45,825 nt of DNA from Burkholderiales bacterium RIFCSPLOWO2_12_FULL_61_40 (GCA_001770935.1 MESI01000098.1:1-45825); one strand, 5' to 3'; positions 1 to 9,481 are shown, counted from the stretch's first letter. The notes: a model not told the origin generated them from the letters alone. Numbers and translations are program-made.

Positions 1-89
1 CACATACCTGAGGCAGGAGCCGTATGCGGGAATTCCGCACGTACGGATCTGCGCGGGGGGCAGAGGGTAACCTTTGTTCCTACCGCAAC
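1..89 (+). mobile_element. 3' end of a group II intron (domains V and VI)
   Basis: Positions 17-49 fold into a domain V-like hairpin. It starts GAGCCGTA, carries the AGC catalytic triad at 18-20, and closes with TACGG near 42-46. Positions 52-86 fold into a domain VI-like stem: GCGGGGGG pairs with TTCC/CCGC, there is a GTAA loop, and a bulged TA places a candidate branch-point A at 82. The sequence then reads CCGCAAC, so the 3' splice site would fall after C89, seven bases past that A and in the usual intron-final AC. The next base begins the stop codon of the Rieske gene on the other strand. Domain V is not perfect: position 47 is A where U is usual, and the loop is GAATT rather than GAAA. 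The reverse transcriptase and domains I-IV would lie left of the window. Confidence 0.68.
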
Positions 90-1310
90 TCAAAAAGAGA
101 GCGATTCCGGTCCCACCTGCCTGCGGTACCACGCGTGGAAATGCTGCATGCCGTCTTCCATGGGGCTCTGGTAAGGGCCCACTTCGTTGTCGCCGCGTGC
201 CAGCAGGGCCTGGCGTCCGGCGTCCATGCGCTCGCCGATTTCATCGTCTTCGATGCAGGTTTCCATGTAGGCGGCCTGCTGGGCTTCGACAAACTCGCGC
301 TCGAAGGCCACGATTTCTTCGGGGTAGTAGAACTCCACCATGTTCATGGTCTTGTCCGGCCCCATGGGGTGCAGGGTGGAGACGGTGAGCACATGCGGGT
401 AGGACTCCACCATGATGTGCGGGTAGTAGGTGAGCCAGATGGCGCCAAATTCGGGGGCCACGCCGCTGCGGTAGTTCAGCAGGGCTTGTTGCCAGCGTTC
501 GTAGGCCGGGGAACCGCCGGTGGCGATCGCTTGGCTCAGGCCCCGGGCCACACCCACGGTTTGCACCGAGTAGTGCTCCTTGAACTCCCAGCGCAGGTCG
601 TCGCAGGTGACAAACTGGCCCAGGCCGGGGTGAAAGGGCCCTACGTGGTAGTCCTCCAGGTAAACCTCAATAAAGGTTTTCCAGTTGTACTTGCACTCGT
701 GCATCTCCACCCGGTCCAGCACAAAACCGTCAAAAGCCAGTGCGGCGCGCGGGCCCATGTCGGCCAGATCGGCGCCGATATCGCGCCCGTTGTCCTCAAA
801 CAAAAGCCCGTTCCACTCCCGCAAGGGATAGTTATGGAGGTTCAGGCAGGGATCGTGCGCAAAATGGGGCGCTCCCACCAAAGTGCCCGCCTTTTCCCCG
901 CTGGCTTCATGGGGGGCGCCGCTGTAGGTCCAGCGGTGCAGCGGGCAGACGATGTTGCCACCGGCACTGTCCAGCGACCCGCGCCCCTTGAGCATGACCG
1001 CCTGGCGGTGGCGGCACACGTTGGAAATGAGTTCAATCCCCTGCGCATGGCGCACCAGCGCCCGGCCCCCTTGTTCCTGCGGCAGGGCATAGTAATCACC
1101 CACATTGGGCACACTCAAGGCATGCCCCACGTAGCGGGGGCCTTGCTGGAAAATGGTTTGCATCTCGCGCTGGTACAGCGCGGGATCAAAGTAACTTGAA
1201 ACGGGTAGTTGCGTGACGCTGCTTGGGTTGGCGTACGGAGCCCGAAGGTTTGCGCTGTTTGCGGGTTTCTCGTGCCAAGCAGGAGGGGTGTTTTTGCACA
1301 GCTGTTGCAC
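90..1310 (-). CDS. Rieske [2Fe-2S] aromatic-ring-hydroxylating oxygenase, alpha-subunit type
   Basis: A 406-residue protein of the ring-hydroxylating oxygenase large-subunit family. The Rieske cluster ligands are visible as C99-x-H101 (VCRHR) and C122-x2-H125 (CPLHRW). The mononuclear iron site is visible as H222-x4-H227 (EDYHVGPFHP) after the NWKTFIE segment. Such enzymes use electrons from a reductase to add oxygen to aromatic or other C-H substrates; the substrate cannot be inferred and no reductase or ferredoxin gene is adjacent. The start is GTG at 1310, supported by a GGAAGGA Shine-Dalgarno sequence at about 1318-1326. The stop codon sits directly against the inferred 3' end of a group II intron. 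A rho-independent terminator for the upstream phasin gene ends about 20 bases before the start, so the gene has little room for its own promoter. Confidence 0.88.
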   Translation of the reverse strand: MQQLCKNTPPAWHEKPANSANLRAPYANPSSVTQLPVSSYFDPALYQREMQTIFQQGPRYVGHALSVPNVGDYYALPQEQGGRALVRHAQGIELISNVCRHRQAVMLKGRGSLDSAGGNIVCPLHRWTYSGAPHEASGEKAGTLVGAPHFAHDPCLNLHNYPLREWNGLLFEDNGRDIGADLADMGPRAALAFDGFVLDRVEMHECKYNWKTFIEVYLEDYHVGPFHPGLGQFVTCDDLRWEFKEHYSVQTVGVARGLSQAIATGGSPAYERWQQALLNYRSGVAPEFGAIWLTYYPHIMVESYPHVLTVSTLHPMGPDKTMNMVEFYYPEEIVAFEREFVEAQQAAYMETCIEDDEIGERMDAGRQALLARGDNEVGPYQSPMEDGMQHFHAWYRRQVGPESLSF

Positions 1311-1330
1311 AACTCGGTCCTTCCAGGATG

Positions 1331-1356
1331 TAAAAAACCCCTCAAAGAGGGGTTTG
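1331..1356 (-). terminator. Rho-independent terminator after the phasin gene
   Basis: A perfect 9-bp stem (1335-1343 with 1347-1355) has a 3-base loop. On the minus strand a T-run follows at 1337-1332. It lies between the phasin stop and the Rieske start. Confidence 0.85.
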
Positions 1357-1437
1357 AATGGCAGTTACCTCGAGAGCTGCCGACCCTGATTGTACGGCTT
1401 TCAGTGTGCTTTTGGGGTGGCAAAGCCCCGTTCCCTC

Positions 1438-1878
1438 CTATTCGATCAAGTTCCGCGTCGCATCACCCGCGTTCTGGGCGCCCGCGGGAAGGTAGCCAGT
1501 ACCTGCGGGTGTGTAGCGGAACGCATTTTCAAAAACGTCTGACAGCATTCTTTTTACGTCGTTCAACTCACCGCCAAGGGTGTTCGGGAAGCTGGCTTCA
1601 GCACTTTCAGCCAGATGGCATGTATTTTGAAGGTAGGCTGAAAATGTGCCGGTCAACGCCTGGAACAGGCCGTTTTGCGTGGTCCACCACTCCTGCGGGT
1701 CTTTGGCGCCCATGGCGGCCTGGGCATAGTGGGTGAACTCTTCGAAGATGGACTTGGACGTTGCCATGTTCAACTCATACAACTTGGTAAACCCGGTAAA
1801 AACCTGGGTCGGCGGTTTTTCCTTCGCATGCGCCGGGGATGGGTGGGGCGTGACGGGGTGTTTTGCGGAATAAGGCAT
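1438..1878 (-). CDS. Phasin family protein (polyhydroxyalkanoate granule-associated)
   Basis: A 146-residue protein with the helical, Ala/Phe/Gln-rich pattern of the phasin_2 family. From about residue 27 it reads VFTGFTKLYELNMATSKSIF, followed by AQAAMGAKDPQEWW and a long amphipathic stretch. Phasins coat PHA storage granules and control their size, and some act more generally as stress chaperones. The ATG at 1878 is preceded by GGAAG at suitable spacing. An internal ATG (residue 38) would remove the Pro/Lys-rich N-terminus and is less likely. The gene is monocistronic: it diverges from xseB and has its own terminator at 1331-1356. No phaC, phaA or phaB lies nearby, so the PHA link rests on family resemblance. 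Confidence 0.8.
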   Translation of the reverse strand: MPYSAKHPVTPHPSPAHAKEKPPTQVFTGFTKLYELNMATSKSIFEEFTHYAQAAMGAKDPQEWWTTQNGLFQALTGTFSAYLQNTCHLAESAEASFPNTLGGELNDVKRMLSDVFENAFRYTPAGTGYLPAGAQNAGDATRNLIE

Positions 1879-2149
1879 TGCAGCTTCCTGACTTTAGAGG
1901 GAATCCTCTCTGAAAGCGGTCCGCCGCTTTATAGACTGCGGTGAAACCGAGAGTCCCAGTATGGGTAAAGACACAGGCAATTTAAAGGACTATTTTGCAG
2001 CCGATAATTTGCCCCCGAATGGCACGACCGCAAGGAAAAACGCCAATGAACGCTGAAACAGGCGGCCGGGTATGGCGCTCGGACCTCATTCACCCTTGGA
2101 AGGCCTAAAATCGTGGTTTCTCAGTCCTCGTTCTACCCCCGCTTATCCC

Positions 2150-2401
2150 ATGCCTAAGGCCATTCTCCCTTCTTCGCCCGTTTCCCCCGCCAACGTCCCC
2201 GTGAGCTACGAGGCTGCCATGGGCGAGCTTGAGCAGTTGGTGGGGCGCCTGGAGTCCGGCGATTTGCCTTTGGAACAAATGTTGTCCGGCTACCAGCGCG
2301 GGGCGGAACTGTTGCAGTTTTGCAAGGCCCAATTGCAGTCGGTGGAGGACCAGATCAAGGTACTGGACGAAGGCACGCTCAAAGTTTGGAAGCCGCAATG
2401 A
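2150..2401 (+). CDS. xseB: Exodeoxyribonuclease VII small subunit
   Basis: An 83-residue protein with the XseB signature: [19 protein letters not shown], then [20 protein letters not shown] and a coiled helix. XseB binds XseA to form exonuclease VII, which degrades single-stranded DNA to short oligonucleotides. An in-frame start exists at 2072, but the ATG at 2150 gives the usual family length. The stop overlaps the ispA start as ATGA (2398-2401), implying coupled translation. The xseB-ispA-dxs order is common in Proteobacteria. xseA is not in the window. Confidence 0.93.
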   Translation: MPKAILPSSPVSPANVPVSYEAAMGELEQLVGRLESGDLPLEQMLSGYQRGAELLQFCKAQLQSVEDQIKVLDEGTLKVWKPQ

Positions 2402-3333
2402 GTGCATTGTTTGATTTGAATACCTGGAGCCACACCCGGCTGGCCGAGGTGGAGGCCGCGCTGGGCGCCTGGGTAACCGCAGATGCGCCCCAGGGGGTGG
2501 ACCATGGCGCGCCTGCCGAACTGGTGGACGCCATGCGTTACGCGGTGCTGGACGGCGGCAAGCGCCTGCGGCCCTTGCTGGTGTTGGCAGCCCATGAGGC
2601 GGTATGTCCTTTGCGCGAACGTGCCGCCACGTACACAGCCGCCTTGCGCGCGGCTTGTGCAGTTGAATTGATCCATGCCTATTCGCTGGTGCATGACGAC
2701 ATGCCCTGCATGGACAACGATGTGCTGCGCCGTGGCAAACCCACGGTGCATGTGCAGTTTGGCGAAGCCAGTGCCTTGTTGGCCGGCGACGCGCTGCAGG
2801 CGCTGGCCTTTGAGTTGCTCACACCCCTGGACGACTCCGTGGCACCCGCAACCCAGGCCCGCTTGTGCGGTTTGTTGGCCCGCGCCGCCGGCAGTGCCGG
2901 TATGGCCGGTGGGCAGGCGATTGACCTGGCCAGCGTGGGCATGCCTTTGAGCGAAAGCCAGCTGCGTGAAATGCACGAATTAAAAACCGGTGCCCTGTTG
3001 CAAGGCAGTGTGCTGATGGGCGCATGCTGCGGTGCACCCGGTCCAGCGGCGCTGGCGGCACTGGAAAATTATGGCGCAGCCATTGGCCTGGCGTTTCAGG
3101 TGGTGGACGATATTCTGGATGTCACCGCGGATTCCGCCACGCTGGGCAAAACGGCGGGCAAGGACGCCGACAATGACAAACCCACCTACGTTTCACTGAT
3201 GGGCCTGGATGCCAGCCAGGCTTACGCACAGGCCCTGCTGTCACAGGCCTGTACCGCGCTGGATGCCAGCGGCTTGCCCGATACGCAGGCCCTGCGTGCA
3301 CTGGCCGATATGGTGGTCAACCGCGCCTGCTGA
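2398..3333 (+). CDS. ispA: Farnesyl diphosphate synthase (polyprenyl synthetase family)
   Basis: A 311-residue trans-prenyltransferase that condenses isopentenyl diphosphate with DMAPP and GPP to give farnesyl diphosphate, the precursor of undecaprenyl phosphate and quinone side chains. The first aspartate-rich motif DDMPCMDND starts at residue 100 and the second, DDILD, is near residue 238. GGKRLRP near residue 53 binds isopentenyl diphosphate. The ATG at 2398 overlaps the xseB stop. A reading frame extends upstream to 2320, but it lies inside xseB. Downstream, dxs makes the five-carbon precursor, so the cluster is functionally coherent. An interspersed repeat separates ispA from dxs. Confidence 0.95.
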   Translation: MSALFDLNTWSHTRLAEVEAALGAWVTADAPQGVDHGAPAELVDAMRYAVLDGGKRLRPLLVLAAHEAVCPLRERAATYTAALRAACAVELIHAYSLVHDDMPCMDNDVLRRGKPTVHVQFGEASALLAGDALQALAFELLTPLDDSVAPATQARLCGLLARAAGSAGMAGGQAIDLASVGMPLSESQLREMHELKTGALLQGSVLMGACCGAPGPAALAALENYGAAIGLAFQVVDDILDVTADSATLGKTAGKDADNDKPTYVSLMGLDASQAYAQALLSQACTALDASGLPDTQALRALADMVVNRAC

Positions 3334-3348
3334 TGGGCCTTGAATTTC

Positions 3349-3414
3349 AAGCCAAATTGGCCTCCAGCCCCCTATTTAATTGCGCAAGCAGCTACTAAAA
3401 CTATAGCAATAGCA
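3349..3414 (+). repeat. Interspersed ~60-bp repeat, copy A (ispA-dxs gap)
   Basis: Contains GCCTCCAGCCCCCTA, GCGCAAGCAGCTA and a terminal TAGCAATAGC, shared with copies at 16972, 20811, 28607, 32541 and 40298. It fills almost the whole gap between ispA and dxs and ends at the dxs ATG (3416), which has no clear Shine-Dalgarno sequence as a result. Confidence 0.8.
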
Positions 3415-3415
3415 T

Positions 3416-5284
3416 ATGCCCCACAACCCGTCCCCTGCGCTGCACACCATCAATGACCCGGCGCAATTGCGCCAAGTTCCCCGTACCCATTTGCGTGCGC
3501 TGGCCGACGAGCTGCGCGCCTTTTTGCTGCACAGCGTGGCCAGAACCGGCGGCCACCTCAGCTCCAACCTGGGCACGGTGGAGCTCACCGTGGCGCTGCA
3601 CTATGTGTTCAACACCCCGCACGACCGGGTGGTGTGGGATGTGGGCCACCAGACCTACCCCCACAAAATTCTGACCGGTCGGCGCGACCGCATGCCCACG
3701 CTGCGCCAGCTGGGGGGGCTGTCCGGTTTTCCGCAACGCGCCGAAAGCGAGTTCGACACCTTTGGCACCGCGCACTCCAGCACCTCCATCTCGGCGGCCC
3801 TGGGCATGGCGCTGGCCTCCAAAATCAAGGGGGAAGACCGCTATTCCATCGCGGTTATTGGCGACGGTGCACTTACTGCAGGCATGGCTTTTGAGGCGCT
3901 CAACAACGCCGGGGTCGCCGACTGCAATCTGCTGGTCATCCTGAACGACAACGACATGAGCATCAGCCCCCCCGTGGGCGCGCTCAACCGCTACCTGGCC
4001 CAGCTGATGAGCGGCCAGTTTTATGCGGCCGCCAAAAACGTGGGCAAAACCGTGCTCAAGGGGGCGCCGCCCCTGTTTGAGCTGGCCAAGCGCATTGAAG
4101 AGCACGCCAAGGGCATGGTGGTGCCAGCCACCCTGTTCGAGAAATTTGGCTTCAACTACATCGGTCCCATCGACGGGCACGATCTCGATTCCCTGATACC
4201 CACCCTGGAGAACATCAAGCACCTCAAAGGCCCCCAGTTTTTGCATGTGGTCACCAAAAAAGGGCAGGGCTACAAGCTGGCCGAGGCCGACCCCGTGGCC
4301 TACCACGGCCCCGGCAAGTTTGACCCGGCGGTAGGCCTGCAAAAACCCAGCAGCGGCGCCAAAACCACCTTCACCCAGGTGTTCGGCCAGTGGCTGTGCG
4401 ATATGGCCGCCCAGGACCAGCGGCTGGTGGGCATTACGCCCGCCATGCGCGAAGGCTCGGGGCTGGTGGAGTTTGAAGCGCGTTTTCCCGAGCGTTACTT
4501 TGATGTGGGCATTGCCGAGCAGCACGCGGTGACCTTTGCCGCAGGGCTGGCCTGCGAGGGCCTCAAGCCCGTGGTGGCGATTTACTCCACCTTTTTGCAG
4601 CGTGCCTACGACCAGTTGATCCATGACGTGGCGATTCAAAACCTGCCCGTGGTGTTTGCGCTGGACCGCGCCGGCTTGGTGGGCGCCGATGGCGCCACCC
4701 ATGCCGGCGCCTACGACATTCCCTTCCTGCGCTGCATTCCCAACCTCAGTGTGGCCTGCCCCTCCGATGAAAACGAATGTCGGCAACTGCTGAGCACCGC
4801 ATTCGCCCAAAACCATCCGGTGGCAGTGCGCTATCCGCGTGGCGCGGGCGCGGGTGTGGCGGTGCAGGCCAGCCTGGACGGCCTGCCCTTTGGCAAGGGC
4901 GAGATCCGCAGGCAGGGCAAGGGCATTGCCATTTTGGCCTTTGGCACTTTGCTGCATCCCGCCCTGGAGGCAGCAGCGGCGCTGGACGCCACCGTGGTCA
5001 ATATGCGCTGGGCCAAGCCGCTGGACACCGAATTGCTGGCGCAGGTGGCGCGCGGCCACCAGGCATTGGTCACGGTGGAAGAGGGTGCGGTCCTGGGCGG
5101 CGCGGGCAGTGCCGTGCTGGAGGCGCTGCATGCGGCGGGCACCCTCTTGCCGGTGCTGCAGCTGGGCCTGGCCGACCAGTTCATTGAACATGGTGACCAC
5201 GCCCAATTGCTGGTGCTGCAAGGTTTGGACGCTGCCGGTATTCAAGCGTCCATTACGCGCCGCTTCGGCTCCTTGTTGACCTGA
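3416..5284 (+). CDS. dxs: 1-deoxy-D-xylulose-5-phosphate synthase
   Basis: A 622-residue ThDP enzyme that condenses pyruvate and glyceraldehyde 3-phosphate, the first step of the MEP isoprenoid pathway. Visible landmarks are [17 protein letters not shown] in the N-terminal domain, the ThDP/Mg motif [18 protein letters not shown] followed by LNDNDMSIS, the pyrimidine-domain segment [16 protein letters not shown] with the catalytic glutamate, and [15 protein letters not shown]. Length matches the family. The ATG at 3416 follows directly on an interspersed repeat and has no strong ribosome-binding site. Translation may depend on readthrough from ispA. Confidence 0.96.
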   Translation: MPHNPSPALHTINDPAQLRQVPRTHLRALADELRAFLLHSVARTGGHLSSNLGTVELTVALHYVFNTPHDRVVWDVGHQTYPHKILTGRRDRMPTLRQLGGLSGFPQRAESEFDTFGTAHSSTSISAALGMALASKIKGEDRYSIAVIGDGALTAGMAFEALNNAGVADCNLLVILNDNDMSISPPVGALNRYLAQLMSGQFYAAAKNVGKTVLKGAPPLFELAKRIEEHAKGMVVPATLFEKFGFNYIGPIDGHDLDSLIPTLENIKHLKGPQFLHVVTKKGQGYKLAEADPVAYHGPGKFDPAVGLQKPSSGAKTTFTQVFGQWLCDMAAQDQRLVGITPAMREGSGLVEFEARFPERYFDVGIAEQHAVTFAAGLACEGLKPVVAIYSTFLQRAYDQLIHDVAIQNLPVVFALDRAGLVGADGATHAGAYDIPFLRCIPNLSVACPSDENECRQLLSTAFAQNHPVAVRYPRGAGAGVAVQASLDGLPFGKGEIRRQGKGIAILAFGTLLHPALEAAAALDATVVNMRWAKPLDTELLAQVARGHQALVTVEEGAVLGGAGSAVLEALHAAGTLLPVLQLGLADQFIEHGDHAQLLVLQGLDAAGIQASITRRFGSLLT

Positions 5285-5466
5285 TGGCCGTCTTCTGCAG
5301 GCTTGCAGAATCCTGAAGACCAGGCCCTGAAGACCCGCGAACGAGGGAAAACCCCCACGTTCACGGCTGCGCCGATTCCTACAATCTTTGCAGACTCTTC
5401 AACTAGTCTTCGTGGGGCAAATCCGCACCACGAGCTGTTCAACCAATTGTTTCAGGAGTGGACCCC

Positions 5467-6549
5467 ATGGATCGTCGTTCAATTATCAAAAACGCAGGCA
5501 TCGCCGGCGTACTGGCAGCAGGTGCTGCACCTGCCGTGCAAGCGCAGACAGCGGGCATTCGCTGGCGTCTGGCTTCCAGCTTCCCCAAGGCGCTGGACAC
5601 CATTTATGGCGGTGCTGAAACCTTCGCCAAAAAAGTGGGCGAAATGTCCGGCGGCAAGTTTGTCATCACCGTCCACCCCGGTGGCGAGTTGATGCCCGCC
5701 TTTGGTGTGGTCGACGGCGTGCAAAACGGCACCGTGGAAATGGCCCACACCGCGCCTTATTACTTCTTCGGCAAGGATGAAACCTTTGCACTGGGCTGCG
5801 CCATTCCTTTCGGCCTGAACAGCCGTCAGATGACCGCATGGCAATACCAGGGCAATGGTGGCAAGCTGATGCGCGAGTTTTACGCCAAATACAACATCGT
5901 GAATTTCCCCATGGGCAACACCGGTGCGCAAATGGGCGGCTGGTACCGCAAGCCAATCAAGTCGGTCAAAGACATCAAGGGCATGAAAATGCGCATTGGC
6001 GGTTTTGCGGGCAAGGTATTTGAGAAGATGGGCGGCGTGCCCCAGAATATTCCTGGCGGCGAAATCTACACCGCGCTGGAAAAAGGCACCATCGACGCGG
6101 CCGAGTGGGTGGGTCCGTACGACGACCAGAAGCTGGGCTTCAACAAGGTTGCTCCTTTCTACTACTACCCCGGCTGGTGGGAAGGCGGTCCCCAGCTCGA
6201 CCTGTACATCAACCAGAAAGCCTTTGACGGTTTGTCGGCGGAAAACAAGGCGATCGTGGAAGCCGCTGCAGCGTATGCCCACACCGAAATGCAGGCCAAG
6301 TACGATGCCAAGAACCCGGCTGCTTTGAAGCAACTGGTCGGCCAAAAGGTCAAGGTGCTGCCGTTCCCCAAGGATGTTCTGGACCTCGCATTCAAAGAAT
6401 CGATGGCTTTGTATGCGGAACTGAGCAAGACAAACGCAAACTGGAAAAAAGTGTACGAAGACATGGCGGCGTTCCGCAAGGACCAAAACCTGTGGTTCCG
6501 TTTCACGGAAGCCAAGTTTGACAGTTTCATGCAATCGCAAAAGCTGTAA
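5467..6549 (+). CDS. TRAP transporter solute-binding protein, TakP/FcbT1-like (DctP family)
   Basis: A 360-residue periplasmic binding protein. It opens with MDRRSIIKN, a hydrophobic stretch and AVQA/QTAG, an export signal with a twin-arginine-like start. The mature part closely resembles TakP of Rhodobacter sphaeroides (an alpha-keto-acid binding protein): GNTGAQMGGW, MRIGGFAGKVFEKMG, ALEKGTIDAAEWVGPYDD and YYYPGWWEGGP are family hallmarks. Likely ligands are 2-oxo or hydroxy acids such as pyruvate or lactate (inference). The start is ATG 5467 with CAGGAG at 5453-5458; a GTG at 5458 lies inside that ribosome site. A strong terminator follows, so it is transcribed alone. The matching membrane subunits are probably dctQM at 14.3-16.8 kb on the opposite strand, an unusual separation. 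Confidence 0.92.
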   Translation: MDRRSIIKNAGIAGVLAAGAAPAVQAQTAGIRWRLASSFPKALDTIYGGAETFAKKVGEMSGGKFVITVHPGGELMPAFGVVDGVQNGTVEMAHTAPYYFFGKDETFALGCAIPFGLNSRQMTAWQYQGNGGKLMREFYAKYNIVNFPMGNTGAQMGGWYRKPIKSVKDIKGMKMRIGGFAGKVFEKMGGVPQNIPGGEIYTALEKGTIDAAEWVGPYDDQKLGFNKVAPFYYYPGWWEGGPQLDLYINQKAFDGLSAENKAIVEAAAAYAHTEMQAKYDAKNPAALKQLVGQKVKVLPFPKDVLDLAFKESMALYAELSKTNANWKKVYEDMAAFRKDQNLWFRFTEAKFDSFMQSQKL

Positions 6550-6571
6550 ACCGCAACAACGGTTTCATTCC

Positions 6572-6599
6572 AAAACCCCGCCTGGCGGGGTTTTTTTTT
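6572..6599 (+). terminator. Rho-independent terminator after the TRAP binding-protein gene
   Basis: The CCCCGCC/GGCGGGG stem (6576-6590) is followed by nine T. Confidence 0.93.
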
Positions 6600-6688
6600 G
6601 ACCGAACGGCGTGTGCACCGGAGGTGCATGCAAAAAATGCCCGACGAAAACCAAAAATGCAGATTTTGTGGTGATGATAGGAACCCCT

Positions 6689-8425
6689 ATGGAACACCAG
6701 CCCGCACTTCCTTTTTTACGTGAAACCTTGTTGTTCCTCACCTTGGTGGGCATCCTGATTCCGCTTCTTCAGCGCTTTCGGATGAACCAGGTCCTGGGCT
6801 TTCTGGTGGTTGGGGTGCTGGTAGGACCGTATGGCTTTGGACTGTGGGTGGACCAGTGGCCATGGCTGGAAACCTTCACCTTCGCGCGTGGCCCGGGCGT
6901 GCAGTCGCTGGCGGAGCTGGGCGTTATTTTTCTGATGTTCCTGATCGGGCTGGAGCTGTCCGTGCAGCGTATGTGGTCCCTGCGGCACTGGGTGTTCCTG
7001 GGCGGTATGGTGCAGGTGCTGCTGAGTTCATTTGTCATAGGGTCGCTGGCCTACTTCTTTGGCAACTCCCTGCAGGTCGCCATGGTGCTGGGGCTGGTGC
7101 TGTCGCTGTCGTCTACCGCCGTGGTCATGCAACTCTTGTCGCAGCACAGGGCCTTGGCCAAACCACTGGGGCAGGCCACGTTTGCCATTCTCATGCTGCA
7201 GGACCTTGCGGTGGTGCCCTTGTTGATCCTGGTGGATTTGCTGGCGAGCAAGTCGACCGAAGGCATTGCGCAAGCGATGTCATGGACGGCATTGAAATCG
7301 GTCGGCGTGGTGCTTCTCATTTTTGTCATCGGGCGCAGGGCCATCCGGCCCGTATTCCGGCTTTTCGCCCGGCAGCACCAGCCGGAGGTGTTCATGGCGC
7401 TCACCCTGCTCATTGCCCTGAGCACAGCGGGCGCCACGGCGGCGGCCGGGCTGTCCCTGGCGCTGGGTGCTTTCCTGGCAGGCCTGCTGCTGGCCGAGAC
7501 GGAGTACCGGCACGAAGTGGAGGTGACCATCGAGCCCTTCAAAGGGCTGTTGATGGGCTTGTTTTTCATGTCGGTGGGCATGGCCATCGACCTGCGCGAG
7601 GTGGCGAATCACCCTTTCTGGATTGCTGTCTCCGTGATCGGTCTGATGGCCATCAAGACGCTGGTCAGCACTGCGGTGTTTCGCGCAGGCGGCATGCCGT
7701 GGGGTAAGTCGCTGGAAGGCGGCATGCTGCTGGCGCAGGGCGGCGAATTTGCGTTCATTGTCATTGGCGTGGCCGCCACCATGCAATTGCTCCAACCCGA
7801 TGTGGCCCAGTTCATGCTGCTGGTGGTGAGCCTGAGTCTGATGGTCACGCCGCTGGTGGCCAAGGTGGGCAAGACGCTGGGCGAAAGGCTGGACCGCCTG
7901 AACCCCTCGTCCGGGGCGGCCCTGGAAGAAGCGGACGCGCCTGAAAGCTTGGCGGGCCACATGGTCATTGCGGGCCAGGGCCGGGTAGGGCAGTTACTCG
8001 CCGATGTATTCAGAAAGCAGGCTGTGCCCTACGTCGCCATCGAGCACGACGCCCAAATCGTCTCCCGTCTGGCGAAATTGGGCCGTCCCGTTTACTACGG
8101 CAACGCAGCGCGCCTGGACCTGCTGCACAAGCTGCACACGGCCCGCGCTACAGCACTGATAGTGACCATGGACCAGCCCGCAGCCGCCATGCACACGGTC
8201 AAAGTGGCCCGCGAAGCCTACCCCGCATTGCCTATTTTTGCCCGCTCGCGCGATGAGCGGCATGCCCACGAACTGCGCGCGGTGGGGGCCACCGCCGTGG
8301 TGCCTGAAACACTGGAAGCGGGTTTGCAGCTGTCCTCCTTTGCCTTGCACACCCTGGGTCTGCCGCAGGGAAATATTGCAGTTGCCCTGCAGGATGAGCG
8401 CGAGAGCCGGGTTCGCGGGGAATAA
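6689..8425 (+). CDS. KefB/KefC-type monovalent cation:proton antiporter (CPA2 family)
   Basis: A 578-residue inner-membrane protein. Residues 1 to about 395 form a Na+/H+-exchanger-type membrane domain of 11-13 hydrophobic segments, with the CPA2 patterns NQVLGFLVVGVLVGP, LMFLIGLELS and GGEFAFIVIG. Residues from about 415 form a TrkA-N/RCK nucleotide-binding domain with GQGRVGQLL and a conserved acid in IEHD. The family exports K+ (or exchanges Na+) for protons, gated by nucleotide or glutathione adducts. The ATG at 6689 is preceded by ATAGGAA at a good distance; in-frame starts at 6611 and 6674 are possible but less supported. It is followed by a Na+/Ca2+-exchanger gene on the same strand, 45 bases on. 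No KefF/KefG ancillary subunit is adjacent. Confidence 0.92.
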   Translation: MEHQPALPFLRETLLFLTLVGILIPLLQRFRMNQVLGFLVVGVLVGPYGFGLWVDQWPWLETFTFARGPGVQSLAELGVIFLMFLIGLELSVQRMWSLRHWVFLGGMVQVLLSSFVIGSLAYFFGNSLQVAMVLGLVLSLSSTAVVMQLLSQHRALAKPLGQATFAILMLQDLAVVPLLILVDLLASKSTEGIAQAMSWTALKSVGVVLLIFVIGRRAIRPVFRLFARQHQPEVFMALTLLIALSTAGATAAAGLSLALGAFLAGLLLAETEYRHEVEVTIEPFKGLLMGLFFMSVGMAIDLREVANHPFWIAVSVIGLMAIKTLVSTAVFRAGGMPWGKSLEGGMLLAQGGEFAFIVIGVAATMQLLQPDVAQFMLLVVSLSLMVTPLVAKVGKTLGERLDRLNPSSGAALEEADAPESLAGHMVIAGQGRVGQLLADVFRKQAVPYVAIEHDAQIVSRLAKLGRPVYYGNAARLDLLHKLHTARATALIVTMDQPAAAMHTVKVAREAYPALPIFARSRDERHAHELRAVGATAVVPETLEAGLQLSSFALHTLGLPQGNIAVALQDERESRVRGE

Positions 8426-8470
8426 AGTTGCCCTAGCGCAATACCGGACCTTGAAACCTGGAGTGAAATC

Positions 8471-9481
8471 ATGCCCATGAATTCGACTTTGCTGGTCTGG
8501 CTGCAATTCACCGTGTGTGTGGTGCTTATTGGTGTGGCCGGTGTGCGCCTGAGCCGCTATGGCGACGCCATTGCGGCACACACCGGGCTTTCCCGCAACT
8601 GGGTCGGCCTGATCTTGTTGGCCACGGTGACCTCTTTGCCTGAATTGGTGACTGGTTTAAGTGCCGTGACGGTGGCCGATGCGCCCGACATTGCCGTGGG
8701 TGATGTCTTGGGCAGCTGTGTGTTCAATCTGGCGATTCTCGCCATGGTCGATGTGGTCTACCGTCCAGGTGCAAACTACGCCCCGGTTGGCGCCGGGCAT
8801 ATCTTGTCAGCGGGATTTGGTGTCATTTTGATGGCGAGTGTGGGCCTGGCGTTGCTGCTCAGCGCGCAGGGCCTGGTGCCCTCCATCGGGCCTGTCAGCT
8901 TCGCCAGCGTGCTGATTCTTCTGGCGTATCTTGTGGCGATGCGCATGCTTTACCTCACGGAACAGCGCAACACCAGCGCCGCCGCCGCGCAGTTCCCGGA
9001 CATGGCCCTCAAGACCGCATTGATGGGCTATGGCATTGCAGCCGCCGTGATTGTGGGCGCCGGCGTATGGCTACCCATGGTCGGCGTGGAGCTGGCCAGG
9101 GTGATGGGCTGGTCGAATTCCCTGGTTGGAACCCTGTTCGTTGCCTTTGCCACGTCCGTGCCTGAGCTGGCCACCACCTGGGGGGCCATTCGCATCGGTG
9201 CGGTGGATATGGCGTTTGGCAACCTGCTGGGCAGCAACCTGTTTGACGTGCTGATTCTGGCTGTGGATGACTTTGCGTACGGGAAGGGGCCCATTTTTAT
9301 GCATGTGTCACAGGCGCACGCGATGTCGGCCATCACCGCAGTGCTGATGAGCGGCGTCATTGTGGTGGCCTTGGCCTACCGCCCCGCGTCACGCAGGGGG
9401 CATATCGGCAGTGGGGCCAGCCTTTCGCTTCTGGCGCTTTACCTGCTCAATGCCAGCATTCAATTTTTTCAAGGACGATGA
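8471..9481 (+). CDS. Sodium/calcium exchanger family membrane protein
   Basis: A 336-residue integral membrane protein of the CaCA superfamily with two internally homologous halves. The first alpha-repeat reads LLATVTSLPELVTGL followed by GDVLGSCVFNLAIL. The second reads VGTLFVAFATSVPELATT followed by GNLLGSNLFDVLIL. The acidic SLPE and SVPE residues are the ion ligands of this fold. About ten transmembrane segments are apparent. It probably exchanges Ca2+ for Na+ or H+. It lies 45 bases after the cation antiporter gene and may share its transcript. No terminator is visible before the convergent marR gene. Confidence 0.9.
   Translation: MPMNSTLLVWLQFTVCVVLIGVAGVRLSRYGDAIAAHTGLSRNWVGLILLATVTSLPELVTGLSAVTVADAPDIAVGDVLGSCVFNLAILAMVDVVYRPGANYAPVGAGHILSAGFGVILMASVGLALLLSAQGLVPSIGPVSFASVLILLAYLVAMRMLYLTEQRNTSAAAAQFPDMALKTALMGYGIAAAVIVGAGVWLPMVGVELARVMGWSNSLVGTLFVAFATSVPELATTWGAIRIGAVDMAFGNLLGSNLFDVLILAVDDFAYGKGPIFMHVSQAHAMSAITAVLMSGVIVVALAYRPASRRGHIGSGASLSLLALYLLNASIQFFQGR

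Noticed and set aside
24..1199. 391-codon open frame on plus strand opposite the Rieske gene
   Set aside because: It starts inside the intron domain V and reads antisense to a gene with intact Rieske and iron ligands.
3401..5245. 614-codon open frame antisense to dxs
   Set aside because: The opposite strand encodes an unmistakable Dxs with all motifs; the antisense product is compositionally biased.
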